Below, piece by piece: positions 48,732-62,600 of a stretch of 64,000 bases of DNA (position 1 is its first letter; every line of letters starts with the position of its first letter). Position numbers and translations under genes: made by a program. Origin of the DNA: Xiphophorus maculatus (Eukaryota; Chordata; Actinopteri; Cyprinodontiformes; Poeciliidae); the NCBI RefSeq assembly GCF_002775205.1, contig NC_036443.1, positions 20,555,266-20,619,265 of the forward strand, read 5' to 3'. The notes beneath the pieces were generated by a model, which made no database searches, was not told the origin of the DNA, and saw nothing but the letters and a program-made list of their open reading frames with translations.

Positions 48732-51700
48732 TCAGACCCAATCCATTTTACCGACCACTGTATCAGGACTGGACGGTGGTGTGATTAAATTTGGTTCTAA
48801 GAGTAGTGTTTCCCCAGAGTCTTCCTCTTCCCGCCCAACACAGCCTGGAGATACACCAGCAAGATGCAACACATTTGTCCCTGCGGTGAACCCCGACAGC
48901 TTTTTGGCAAACACTCTGGATGCCATTCGAAGCCCCCCTGCCCTTTTCCGCCTTGCTGATGCTGAGGCGATTTGTTTGGAGCCCGCCAGCTCAGTCAGAA
49001 AGCCCAGACTTTGGGATGGAAGACTGTAGAGATGGAGTCCACAAAAAAGCCTTGGAAGCGGTCGGTAACCACCTGGAGGTGCAGGAGGGAGTGACTCAAA
49101 CTGCACCAGCATGAACCGCTCGCCTGCACGGCCCTGTAAATAGTCTGCAAGAATACAGCTCAGCGAGGCGCCAAAAACATCCACGTGCCGGGACAAGGCA
49201 GAGTCCCCCTCCGCTCCTCTGACATTCTCTTCATTGTTCTCGCAGCTGCGGGCTCCCCATTCCTCCGCTCTGGTCCACGTGGTCTGGGTTAGGACTAGCA
49301 CCACCTTACCGCCCTGCCGCTTCAGACGGTCCAGTCGCGAGTGGAGCCAGGGCACGGGGCCGAGCACGCTGAGTTCGCCCTGGCTCCAGAGGTCAAGAGA
49401 CACGGTGAAGCCCAGGGCCTGAAGAGATGAACCCAAGTGACATAGGAGCTCTGGGAGACGCTTGTCATCATCAGGCGGATATAGCAGCATCACATGACCG
49501 CCACCCACAGCACCTGAAAGAAAGAAAACATTCGTGCTGGCTGTTTTCAATCACAAGACAAAATAAATATTTGTTGAATATAATGCATGTCGTAATAAAT
49601 TAACACTAAATGTACTTTTTAAGTCACAGAGTAAAAAAAAAAAAAAAATCTCACCTGAACTATACAACTGGTATAAATTAAAAATCTCACTTCTGCACTG
49701 CCTTGAAAAACTGTTTCATATTTTGTCACATGATAAATATAAATTTATGAATTTTATTGTAATTTTCTGTAGACGGACACTAAGAAGTCCATGGTTGTAA
49801 AGTGGAGAAAAAAATATTAGATACTTTTCAAGTTTCTGAACAAATAAAAACATGAAAAGTGTAGAATATATTTGTGCCAATACTTTGAAGGAAAACTTTC
49901 ACTGCAATTAAAGCTGCCAGGGGGTATTTTCAAAAGGTTTCCACATATTCTCCATTTGATTAATGTCTGGACTTTTACGTTGCCATTTTAAAGCATTGGA
50001 TTTACATTATTCTTACTCACTCCTCCGTTGTTGTATATTTATGTTTGCTGCTCGAAGGTAATCATTCACAGCTGTTTCTTTTATGGCAAAAACCATAAAC
50101 AGAACTTCTTATAGCTGGATTCTTGGCACTCTCACTAAATTAGCCCTTATTTGTGGAATGGACGACTAATGGTTACACTGTAGACAGTGTGGCTTCACTG
50201 CATCTCCTTCATAGTTACAATGGCCAATTTTCTCTTTGATTTCCTCTACAGATAAGTACAGTTGGTAGGTTTGCAGTTTGCAGTATTGTTTTAAAACTTT
50301 GATTTAATATTTTCTACAACTTTATCTTTAGCAGGCATGTTCCTTAGTCTGCAGTGATGCTGTTTATTCACTTATCTCCTCAAACAACCTCTAAGCATCA
50401 CAGAAAAGCTAGATTGAGATTTAATTACACTTTGGTTGATTATTTTAATTTTTCAAAAATACTTTTTCTTTTCCTTTACAACTATGCGCTACTTTGTATC
50501 TACAACATAAAATTCAAATAAAACAAACAGAAATTTGTGTTTAAAGCAAAAATTTTAAGCAGTAAGACTAGTTTTTAAAGGAATTGTAACATCAGCAAAA
50601 GGGTTGTTTTTTTGTCGACGTAAACAGAAAACAAGAGCTAGACAAACCTTTGACGTCATCATCCTTCAACCATCTCCAAACATATCCTGGAGAAAAAGCA
50701 GAAATAACATTGAGACGTTTTCATACTAACCGCAAGAGACATTCAGTTTTGTATAATAAAGAAGCCAACCTTTCAGAACGCCTTGTATCAAATAGACTCC
50801 AAGTATAGCTAAACATATCAGGATAAATCCGACGAGAAGTGAAAGAATCCATCTCTCTCGATGTGCTAAAATAAAACAAAATAAATTTCAAAAACTCAAG
50901 AAGCCTTCATAAGATTGTGTCTAAGATTTCAACCACATCATGAGATTGTAAATGTACAGTGAAAGTCAAATGTTTTGACACTCGTACAAATCTTGTTTTT
51001 CATTAACTTTACTGCTTCATTTAACGGTGACAATCAGTCTTTTGTTGGCCACGGTTACCTTTAATGAAACATGCTGTCATTGTCATATTATGTCAAAATG
51101 GCAGATTACACCCAAGTCAGCCAGTTATAGCACAATTAGCACAATTTTCAATTAAGGCATTTTAACTGCTTATAGTTGCCAAAGATGGTCCAAAGACAAG
51201 GACCATTTATTAAAGATTATTCAACAAAGCCAACTGTCATCAAACTTTTCACGCCAACTCCACCCACAGGGATATAAAGTTTTTAGTGCTTCTCCTGAAA
51301 ATGAGTCAAGTTAAGTTTTAGCTATAGATAAAAAATAGCAAAATCATTCCCAATGTACACACTTCTTTCTGTATTTTCCCTTTTCTATGGCATTAGAGGC
51401 AGTAGCTGATGCTGCTCAATATCCTTCTCTAGTGAGCTGCTGATGTCACTTTATCAAAATTTGGTGGCTCAAGGTTTCATGTTTATTAGTGAGTTCAGTG
51501 TGGCCTACTTTATAAAAACATGACAAAGAGAGCAACAGTGAGGCAGTAAAGTTTGGCAGTAAACATGTTTTTCTTAGGCATAAACTGTACAATAAAATTC
51601 ATTAAATGATCCACATAAAAATAAACATTGGACATTGTTTTTAAGATTATGTAGTAGTTTGAATTCTTACTTTCAAATGGACACTGGGGCTCTGAGAACG

Positions 51701-54700
51701 AGACCATCCATTCAGATTTAACCTATAATATAATGGTTTAAAGTGATTGTAGGTTCAATGGTTCAGTACAAACCATGTTTAAACCATGTTAAAAACAGAG
51801 AGGATTTATTGAGGAAAAAAGTACAAATGGTACCTGCACACAAAGCTGAGGGTGTGGCTGGAGCAAGAACTCCCCTGTTTGCTGAAAAGACAAAAGGAAT
51901 AAATTAAAATGCAAATTAATAAGTATAATAAATAGATCTCAAAATGATCTGAAAGCACAAAGATGTCTGAAATACTGGCAGGAACAGATGTAACCACACC
52001 GCAGATGTCTGACATGTGGTGCACAAGGACATCTCCTCAGACAACAATGCTGCCTGACTTGTAAAATGACTTCATGCCAGGCATTAAGCAAACAATGCCT
52101 TTTCTTTTATACGAATCATTTAAATTGTAATCTTTATAGGTCTCCAGGTCGACAGTTACACCATTAAAAGTTTGACTGATTCCAAACATTCGTCAGCATA
52201 AGTCATTTTGACTGAGGCACAAAATTTTGACATCTACTTTATGAACGGAGGGTGTGGCATATTGAGAGATGTTTTCTTACCCAGTGTACTCTGTGCGTCG
52301 CAGTCCAACCAGTAGTCTTGAGTTGCTGTTTGGACCCTGTCACTTCTTCACACTGGCCCCCTGCCATGTCTTTCTTGCACAATTGCACCTCTGCCTGCAC
52401 TTTACAGGGAGAGGTTACATTCCAGCTCAGTCCCGTTTCCCCAATCCTTAACGGAGACTCCACCATCGTCACAGACATGTTGTGCTGCATTCTTCTCAGA
52501 GCGTCTATTAAAAAAATAAAAAGCAGAAAATGGGACGTCATATTCCATGAACCAATTCATCACGAAGCAGATAAGATCGGACAGCAACATCAGGAAACAG
52601 CTCTCACCTGTTTTCTTTGTGAAAGGACAGTACTTCCCTTTCGTGTTTTTACTGTCAAACCATGCCTACAAAAATAGTCACGTTTTAATCATTCCTTTCA
52701 TCTTATGTATATGAATATTTTTCCGAGTTAAAATTCTAGTTACCAGGAAGCATAGGCATGGTGCAATGAGATATGATGGAATAACTGTTTCACTCTCGCC
52801 AGTGGGCTGCACAGACAAGAAAATTACACAGGCGAAACTATTGTTGAACATTTTGAAATGTGTGCATGAACACTTTAGGGATGACTTACCCACATAAGCG
52901 GCTGTCCAGATACGCCATCCCATTCCATTACCCAATAAACCTTCTCTTGTGTGGGAGGAATATTTTGCAGTTGCAGCCGGACCGAGCTTTCTGTGTCATT
53001 TACATGGAACCTGGGAACTGGGAGAGGAACACGTCAGTCATTGCAAACAACTGACTGTAGTCCTTTTTTAAATGCATTGCGTGACCACATGTGCTAGGAC
53101 AAACAAACAAATGATTCCAGATAATGTTTTATCTTAAAAAAATCACAAAGTACAGAAAAAGATACATACATTTGTCATCTTCATTATAACAATTGAAGAT
53201 AACAATTGTTATAATGAACATTAAAACTTTTTGCATTTAAAAACATGCAAAAAGTTTTTAAATTATGATTTGTTTTTTTCATTAATTAAGGGGGGAAAAA
53301 GCCACCATTAGTCCATGTGAGAAACAACTTCCCTCTCTAAACCTAAAAGCTGAATGCAACAAATTGGCCTCAACCATTTGTGATACTTGGCAATCAGTCT
53401 TTAAATTGCTGTAAGGGAGTTTGACCTGCTTTTCTTTGCAGAAGTGGTTTAATTAAGCCACATTAAAAAATTTTAAGCATCTCAACCAGATTTAAGTCTG
53501 GACTTTCACAAGGCTTACCCAAAATCTTCCTTTAATTTTTTAATTCATTCAGACGTGGACTAATTGATGTGCTTCAGACCACTGTCGTGCTGCTTAACTC
53601 AAACGCTCTTGAGCTTAATCTAAAAAACTGATGATCCGATATGCTTCCATCAATTTCAGCAGGTCGTTGAGGTCATGAAGCAGAAAAGCACCCTACACCA
53701 TCACACTACTGTCTCCATGTTTCTCTGTCTGTACAGAGAAACTCTACTGTACTTTTAATGAAACGTGCATCTTAAAAAAGGCTCTGCTTTTGTATCATCA
53801 GCCCACAGAATACAAAACCGAATGTAACATTTCTTTAGATTTTTGTGGACAATTGTATTTGTGAAATTTTAATCTCTTACCGTGGAGCTCTTGAAAGAGA
53901 TTTAAGGGGCAGACTGAAAGAAAGAGGAAGGAAAATGAACTCTCTGATTCTGCTGTTTTTTGTTTTAATAAAATTACAGCATTTTAACTCACCTTCTTTA
54001 GGTGCAGGAAATGTGATATTTTTGACGATTTGTGTTTCCTTTGAATCGGCTGTGACCACAACAGGAGCCTCAAAATCCACTTTCTCTATCAGCAGCAACT
54101 GTGTTAGCCGAAAATATGAAACCAATGTAAACTTTTACACCCTCATCAATCCATTGTATATCTGCATTGCATTTTTAAATGACATCCAGACACTTTAAAT
54201 AACACTGTTTTACGAACGTGCTAGGCTGCCGTCAGTCACATTTGAACCGTTCAAAACATTTATTGTGTACTCTTGGTAACATAACTTTATCTCATGCTGC
54301 ACCATACAGATGGTCTGTCTGCTCCAATGAATTTTTACTCACTTTAGGAAGAGGTCATAATTGAGATAGCAGAGAAGTTGAATCTTGTTTTTCAATTTAA
54401 ATAACTAGTAATATTTTGACCACTTGAAGGTCATTTAAAGTCTGTACATCATCTAGAACAACACAATTAGGAAGAAACTATATTAAAATTATAAAGTAAA
54501 TTTCAGCTACTTTAAATGCAGCATGCAGATGATCCCAGTCTGAGGATTTCAAAAACAGCTGATCTGGATTTTAATGCACAGCCATGATATCTGAGTCCAA
54601 AAAAAGGTAAGCAAACAAGAAGCAGTTCTTGTGTGAGTAAGAACAAATTATTGATGCAAGAGGATAATTTGCATCATAGCTCAAAAAGTTAGAAAAGTAA

Positions 54701-57700
54701 AAGAAACTTAAATAACCGCTAATTACAACCAGGGTATGTGCAATACCATCCATACACACAACATGTTGAAAGTTGAAGAAGAAGAGCTTCTCTGCCAGCT
54801 GGCACTTTGTACAGTGCATTTGCAGTCTTGGAATTGGGCAATCATCATATCAATTATCACTATGGTGAAACATTTCTTACCATGATAAGAATTTTGATTT
54901 TTCATGATAAAAATAAATGACATCAGAAAACTTCAAAAACTTAAGACTATTGGCAGGATTGCTACTTTTACTATGTTCTTTTGCTTTTACGATTTCCATG
55001 TGGAACCATAAATTCAAATATTTGATAAAATGCAGATTATGTGTGCATAACCAGCAGACGTAACCTGTGTTATGTCTGCAGGTTTTATCAGAAATCTTTT
55101 TCTGATAAAGATTATAAAGAGTAAAAAAAAAAAGAATCATACTGTTAGGTATGATTTTATCAGCAGTTTTTATATTTATTGGGCTTGAACTTCAGTGACA
55201 TACTGAGAGATTACAAAGAAGCTATAAATATTTTTGTGACTACTTTTACAGCTATGACAATACATACCACAAATTCTAGTAATAAAATTTTCAGTCTACG
55301 TTCCCCATTCCTAACAGAGTCTCACCAAAGTCGTATTGTTCCTAACTTGATGTCTACTTTAACATAGTAATGCGTTACAAAGCTCAAATCATCTCCAACT
55401 GATTTCTTGTTGAATCTGTGCCACAAACAAATGAGGCTGTTCTCAAATGAGGCTGCTGTACAAGCCAAGGTAAATATAGTAAGCATAGATTAGAAATATG
55501 TACATTCATCTGAAACCAGTCACTTATATGGATGTTCATTCTAAATAAAACAATCACAATAACTATATTTCTTTAAAAAAATATAATTTTAAACATTAAA
55601 ATAATTTCAAGTAGTACTTAATTACTTTGTAACAGCCCAATAACGATGATAGACTATAATTATATAAGAAGTAGGCAGAAGTTCACTAAAGGGCTTCCAG
55701 CAATGATTAGTAACAGGAAGAAGAGGAAAACTGTAACTCCAATAAGGAAGAGAAGCTCTGCAGCAATTAGTTAGATAAAATTAAACCCTTATAGGTTGAT
55801 TTTAATATTTCTGTTGTCTAAGAAAGTTTGGCTCAACATGAGATGAACAAGAACACATAGATTCAGAGAGTAGATAAGAAACATCATATATTTATTCTAC
55901 TACAAAGAAAGCAGAATAAAAATAGCTTTACTTGACTTCCTTGTTCAGGGATCCTTAGCTTAAACAACAAAATTTGATTACATCTGTTTTTAAAGATATA
56001 CTAAAATTAATCAGGTGGCGCTTTTCACCCTACGATATTCTAACGATATATCTATCTTTCCCTCTTTCTGAGCAATTTTATCTTACTCGATTTAAAGAAT
56101 TCAGCAGCATAAACAAAAATAAATGCAGCAAGAACAATAAAAGTCAAATTAACAAAATGAATTAATATATCCTTACTGTAAACTTGAGAATTTCTGCTCA
56201 GACTAGTCCATTTGTACCACACATTTATTGAATATTGTACTTGAGGTAATATTGTACGTATAAAATTTTACAATTTACTTTTAAAAACCACGACAAAGTG
56301 CAGTTGGTAATAGTTTCTGGGCATTCAACTGCATGAGTTTCCAAAGAATTTAATGAACTCAGCAAAGCAAAAACGTCTTGCCCACAAGATGTTTGAACAT
56401 GTTTCTGCTTCTGCTCCAGGGAGTTGCTTTAAAAACTCATGTCTACATGTTTCGTTATGTTCGTTCTTTTTTTTTTTCAAACACACAATGACGCCACGTA
56501 GGAGGATGATATCAATTTACCAGGAAGAAGTCAACGGGAATAATTTCTCAAAAAATAGAATTAGTAGGAAAAGAGAGACTTCCGCCTGTCACCGGCAGAA
56601 TAAATACCTTTGATCTTTAGGGACCATTATCTACTATCATAGTTAAAATTAAGTACTGTTTATAAAATATGTAAATATTTAGAAACAAGGTTTTTTTAAT
56701 CCTTTAAGAAGCATAGTTCATTTCATTTATTTGAGACCCAAATTAAACCAAAATTTAAAAGCTGTGCTCAAAAAGCTAAACATACTCAGAGATTCAGCTG
56801 CTTGCAGTACTTCTAGCTCTGATCAGTTGGATAATCTTATCAGTCTCGCTCATTGTAGTGGAGGAATTTATGGCCCTTTCTTTACTCAAAGAGTTGTTTC
56901 AAAAGTTGTATGCAGATCTATCTTAAGGTCCTATCAGAGCATTTTAGTCAAGGCAAGGCCTGGACTTGACTGAACCCTTCTAAAACCTTTAAATTTTTTG
57001 CCACTCTGCTATCGATTTTCCTCCAAGTTCAGAAAAACCTTTTGATTCACCTCATGAATTCACTCTTAATTTGGTAGAATGTCCACTTCTGAAAAGTTTG
57101 AGTGCTCTCCTCAATATTTTCAGTTTATTAGAGCCATCTCTCTCAATGCCAATGAACAGAGAACCTTCTAACCGTTGTCAGATTTATGGACGGCAACAAT
57201 TACTTTTCTAAGATCATTACTGGAGTCCTAGAAAGTTTGCTTACATGGATCTGCTTCAAGTTCCTGCTGATCAGCTGATTGATTGTATTTTTAATCAACT
57301 AAACCCAGTTCTACAGTATCTACTGTAAGAATTCCTGTGGAAAAAGTACAGGTGGGTTAAATTTTCAATACATTTCCTCTGCGTTGAGACTTTTTGTTGA
57401 ATTTGTGTTAAAGGGTTGCATGTGATCTAGTGTTGTTCACCAGAGGTTGTGCGTTGCAAACTGCAACACCAGAAGAGGATTAGATGAATAATTTTAATAA
57501 AGCTTGCTATGTAAAGTCTATGTAAAACCATTGACTTCAATGAAGGTGTCCTTTTACCAGGACTGTTCTTGAGGCTATCTTTTATACAAGGCTTACCTCA
57601 TATTTGGAGGACGCGCTCCTGTAGGTTGGTTTAAAACGGATTGCCCTGCAGATATCGATGGAACCCGGCAAGGAGAGACAGACTTTCACAATAGCTACAA

Positions 57701-59502
57701 GACAAAGAAAACAAATGTTATATAAATTACAGTATAAAGAGACCCAGTTATTATAAAGAGCCAACTACAGTGTCATTCACAATATTAGCACTCCTAGTAA
57801 AGACACACAGAGGACTGAAAATTTGGTTATCTTTTGTATGTCAGAAAAATTAAACCTTTTTAAATAAGCTCATCTGGAGGTTTGCTGGTAAGTGTGTTAA
57901 TATAATCAATAGAGGAAAAATCACCTTACTTCATGTAACTTTTATAAATATATATATATATATTTTACATATTTGTTGATTGTCATGACAGTATGGTATG
58001 AGACAGTTAATCTGTGGAAAAAAAAATCTAACTCCTTCGCCTTCTCCTAGTGATAACTACAAACAACTAATTAGAGCCAGGAGGCGGGTTTTAGCCCTCT
58101 GGCTCCTGGTGGTGAGATAAACTTGGATATTAGTCCAGCCATGTAACTAAAGGTAACTATGTTATGGTGGTCAGCACAAACAGACTTGTACTGACCATCA
58201 AGAACTAAGATTTGCCCTTAAAGAAAGAGATCATCTCAACCTGCTCACACTTCGATTCAGAGCAAACAGCTTAAAACACATGAGACTGTCACGTAATTGG
58301 CTGGATAAAGGTCCAAGTTCATCTTACCACCATGAAGATGGAGTTTAAAAAAATCTTACTATAAATAATTGCTGGAAGGAGTGGCGTCTTAGGTCACTAA
58401 CTACCATTAGATAAGATCTACATGTCGGGAAGAAATCGTTGATACCATCACAAGCCTGAACTTGTAGAGTTTGCCAAATGCTATTGGGACTTAAACCTGA
58501 AATTTGTAATATATTATAAAATTCATGTAATTGAGTGTGATTATATCTATATGATTGGACTGATTTGGTTAAATAAGTTGGAACCGTTAGTGTTATACAA
58601 CAGTTTGAGTTGAGTTACAAACATAATGAATTTAACTCAACAGAGTGTTTGAGTCAGCTGAGACTAGCATCATCCACATTTGATGAACAGACCCTCCAAA
58701 TTAGTTTGGTAGGAAATACAGGATGAATATGGGGAAAGCACCTCATGGCCTCTGTTATACATAGTGTAGATTCCATCAAACTGTGGGACTGTTTCTTCTC
58801 TGATGGCCCTAGAAGTTTTGACTTTTGACTTTAAGGGAAGATCAGTTTTCACTGCCAGTAAACTGAAAATGGGTCATCATTTGGATATTTTGGTACGATA
58901 ATGAGCCAGAGCAAATAACCACATCAAGATAGATATGATTTATCGGAAACAAAAGTCTACTTCAGTACATCACCAGCTCATTCCCAAAACCTAAATCCTA
59001 TAATAATAAAAAAACATATGAGGTGAATAAAGAGAAGAGAACATATGGGAGGACCAGGACCCTTTATTCACTCCAGTTCTGTGAAATCTTGTGGAAGACA
59101 ACTAAGAGCTCTCCCATTTCCAAACATAACCTAGTAGTTTCAATCAAATATTAATGAGCAATTAAATGAGGCACTGACAATTTATCTAAAATAATTACTT
59201 TTCAACATTTCCCCACCAGTCAATGTGGTAAGGCAATAATTTTCTACAATTTTACAACTTCTTACACACCTTTACTGGGAGCACCAATGATGTGACATGA
59301 GCTTTAACTACCCTCCTTAAGAGTTTATTTCATACCTTCTTCATCGCTGTCGTCACCTGATCCGTCAGGACTCTGCTTTTCGAAATCTGCACCTACTGCA
59401 ACATGTACGGTAATTATATCAGCAAAGAAAACAGTATTACTAAATACTGCAGAAGCAACAACAGAAGCCACAGTGCTGCAGCAAAAAGCTACAACAGAAA
59501 AT

Positions 59503-59555
<53 letters not shown>

Positions 59556-59604
59556 TAGACAGATAGACAGACAGACAGACAGATAGACAGATAGACAGAT
59601 AGAC

Positions 59605-59681
<77 letters not shown>

Positions 59682-62600
59682 TCTTTTAGAAAATAAATAT
59701 TTGAAGTTACCCTGGAGACTGATTTTAATTTGTAGACATGGTTCACAGACCAAGTGGCAGTGAGTGGCGTTAAGCTGAAAGTGTGTAATATTTAGAGAGC
59801 CATATGGATCAGGTGGGGCATCTCTGAAAGACACTGAAGACAAAGAGCGTCTGTTTAGACCAACTGCGGGCGTGCGAGCTTGTCATTATAAAACAGAAGC
59901 ACATTTACAACAGATGTCATGCAGCTACCTTTGGTCATGTGGCAGTCAGAGAGACCCTGGAGGCGAGGAAAAAAAAGATATAAGAGAAATGTTAATGAAC
60001 CACACCTACAAAGCACATCAACAATAAATACTGGCTTAACAGGTGTTCACATGTTTTATACAAGAACAAAACCACTACAGCTTATTTGTGAACAAGACAA
60101 GAGTAAAACTTAATTTCAACCTGGCTTTTAAAAAATTTTATAGACTCTGTGGACTTGTAAAATCTGAGGTTATATTTGTTTACAATTATAATGCAGTTTT
60201 CATAAAAGCTTCACAGCTTCCTAAAGCTTCTGAACTTCATTCCACCTTATGACAAACAACAGAAAAAATGCACTAAATCATTTTTTTAGTACATTTCCCA
60301 GTTTTCTTCTCTTATTGAATGTGATTGGTGGGTGTAAGGTTATCACAACACTTTTCATAGAGCTGTCATCTGAAAAAACATGAACAAAAAACAGTATTTG
60401 AAATTTGGTTTCATGTTTGATGTCTCTAGTCGGCAGGGTTTTTTAAGTGACTGTGTCAGTTACCTCAGCCATGAGTCATAAACTCCACAAACTCTATTAG
60501 TTTTTCCTGTTCACCCATAAAAAGTGGTTTTTACATTTTAAAAAAAAAGCTAAGGCTGGGAGACTTTGTTATTTTGGAAGAAAAAAAATCAACCCATTGC
60601 ATAAAAACAGCATTTACCTGGTTTTTTTGTTTGTTTGTTTGTTTTTAAACAAGCTTTTTTTCATGTTTTTCTCCTGTGCTCAACAATGCATAAACTATCT
60701 ATGGTAAAAGAAGAGAGGAATATATACAGCTAACCTCTGGTAAACATGTGCCAAAAGAGAAAGACAAGAGAACAAGCGTTTAGGTCAGGCAGATATCTAT
60801 TGATCTACATAACTCAAGAAGATACTCGCCTATTATTTTCAATATCTACAGTCTGGATAATGATGAAAAAGTTTGAAACAACTGAAATTGTGAAACGAAA
60901 GGCTGTAAAAATACTTTATTCTCCCATTATGGATCACATCAAGGATGGTAAAAAGATCTCAGAGGCTGAATTTTAGGGAACTGTATCATCTTGTTATTAC
61001 TGCATCTGCAGAGCAGCAAATAGTTTGAAGGTTTTACCACATCTTTGCCAGGTGTGCCAGTAAAAATGGAGGGTTCTGTGTTTTTAGGAGCTCGGAAATT
61101 GTTCAAAGGTGACATGAAGCTCATTTCTGGATCACATTAAGAAAAAAATTGTTCCTGGAAAATCAAATTACCTCAATTTTAAGTAACTCAAATTTAAATA
61201 CTTTTAGTTTTCTCCTTAATTCCACTTTATTCTCATCTGTTATTTCCCCGCTTTCTTCTCTTACTGAATGTGTTTTGGTGGGTGTAATTTACAACTAACC
61301 ATTTATTTTTATAGCATGTCTGACAGATTTGGGTTAAATCAGAGCAGAGTGCTGGTGACAGATGTGTTTTTATCCCCCGCCCCCCAAAAATGTGTGACTA
61401 CAGAAGGCTGTTGCTGTAAATAATAAGTAAATAATAATTTATGCCAGATTATCACTTGGAAACAGTGTCAAAACAAGCACATCCCAGATTTCCGCAGTTT
61501 GGTTTGATTCTATATCAGTGTTTATTGTACAAATTGTTTCCACTCAACTAATTTTAGTACAACCAGTTTCAGGTGTCAGCTCCAAGCACATATTTTTAAT
61601 TAACTTGCTCTGTAAATCTGTAAGAAAAAACAAAACATATTGTGTTTGTGCAAAGCAACTACTAAGACTCCAACCTGTTGCTTGTGTACTTTTGAAATTG
61701 CATTTTCTTCCTGTCACTCAAATTTATATTTATACGCTTGGATTCAGCACACCAAACAGCTATCTTCACACCGGAGGGAATAAACAGGCATCAGCCAACT
61801 ACTGAGACCAAAACACTTCAGGCATTATCTCTGTTCCAGTAGAGGATTACAAGGAATGCAACAGTTACAATACAGTCTGTGAAGGGTGAATCTCCACCAA
61901 AATCTTAAATAGTTCTCTGAAGGCTGAAGTTATTTCTGTTGATTGGGCATTTTCTTTCCATACTTTTTTCTTTCACTCAACTTTCCACAATACAGCACTC
62001 CAAACAGACTTAATGGAAAATTGAAAAGTCAGTCAGTGCCTCCAATGATTTAAGTCATTGTAAAGCAAAATTTTAATATGTAAACGAATTTAAAATGAGT
62101 CCTAATCTAATATTCACAGAAACTGAATCATAAAGAGTAAGTTAATGATCACAATTATCCATGAAATGTATCACCCTGTCTAATGAACCTGCATAATACC
62201 GGAGCTCCTCTTACTGATTTGAAATAATAAACTTTTAGGTGATGTTCTAACTTCTCAAAGTGCATTTAGTAGGTACAGTCATTACAAAAAAAGTTTAAAA
62301 AAAAACTTTTTTATGAAGAGACGCTGAAAATGACAATTTAATTTTAGAAGGCTGTTTCATACTACTCAGACGTTTAGCGGTTTTGTGTGAAAGTAACTTG
62401 GTCAGAGCGCCTTACCCCGCAGAACAGAGGGGTAAGGTGTCACGCTCAGGACAGTTAAATAAGTAATGGACATTAAACTTTGATCCCTGCCTGGATGCGC
62501 GTCTTTTCTGAATTCCGACCCATAAAACAGTAATGTCAATACATAGCACTATCAAACAACTTTAGCGAACTATGTTATCACACATTATACATTTATGAAG

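Noticed and set aside
48661..49422. Plus-strand frames of 122, 64 and 62 aa
   Set aside because: Antisense of the long il17rc SEFIR exon, which has low stop density on both strands.
48732..49513. IL17RE or IL17RA identity for the SEFIR gene
   Set aside because: The SEFIR wording (DLWS.GELS..GPVPWL, ASLSC.L.DYLQGR) is closest to IL17RC, and creld1 follows it as in human IL17RC-CRELD1.
52252..52677. 141-aa plus-strand open frame
   Set aside because: Antisense across il17rc exons 9 and 10, with no independent signals.
59325..59843. 172-aa minus-strand protein with YLSI/CLSV repeats
   Set aside because: Read-through of il17rc exon 3, the tetranucleotide repeat and exon 4. Splicing at 59711 and 59395 removes the repeat.
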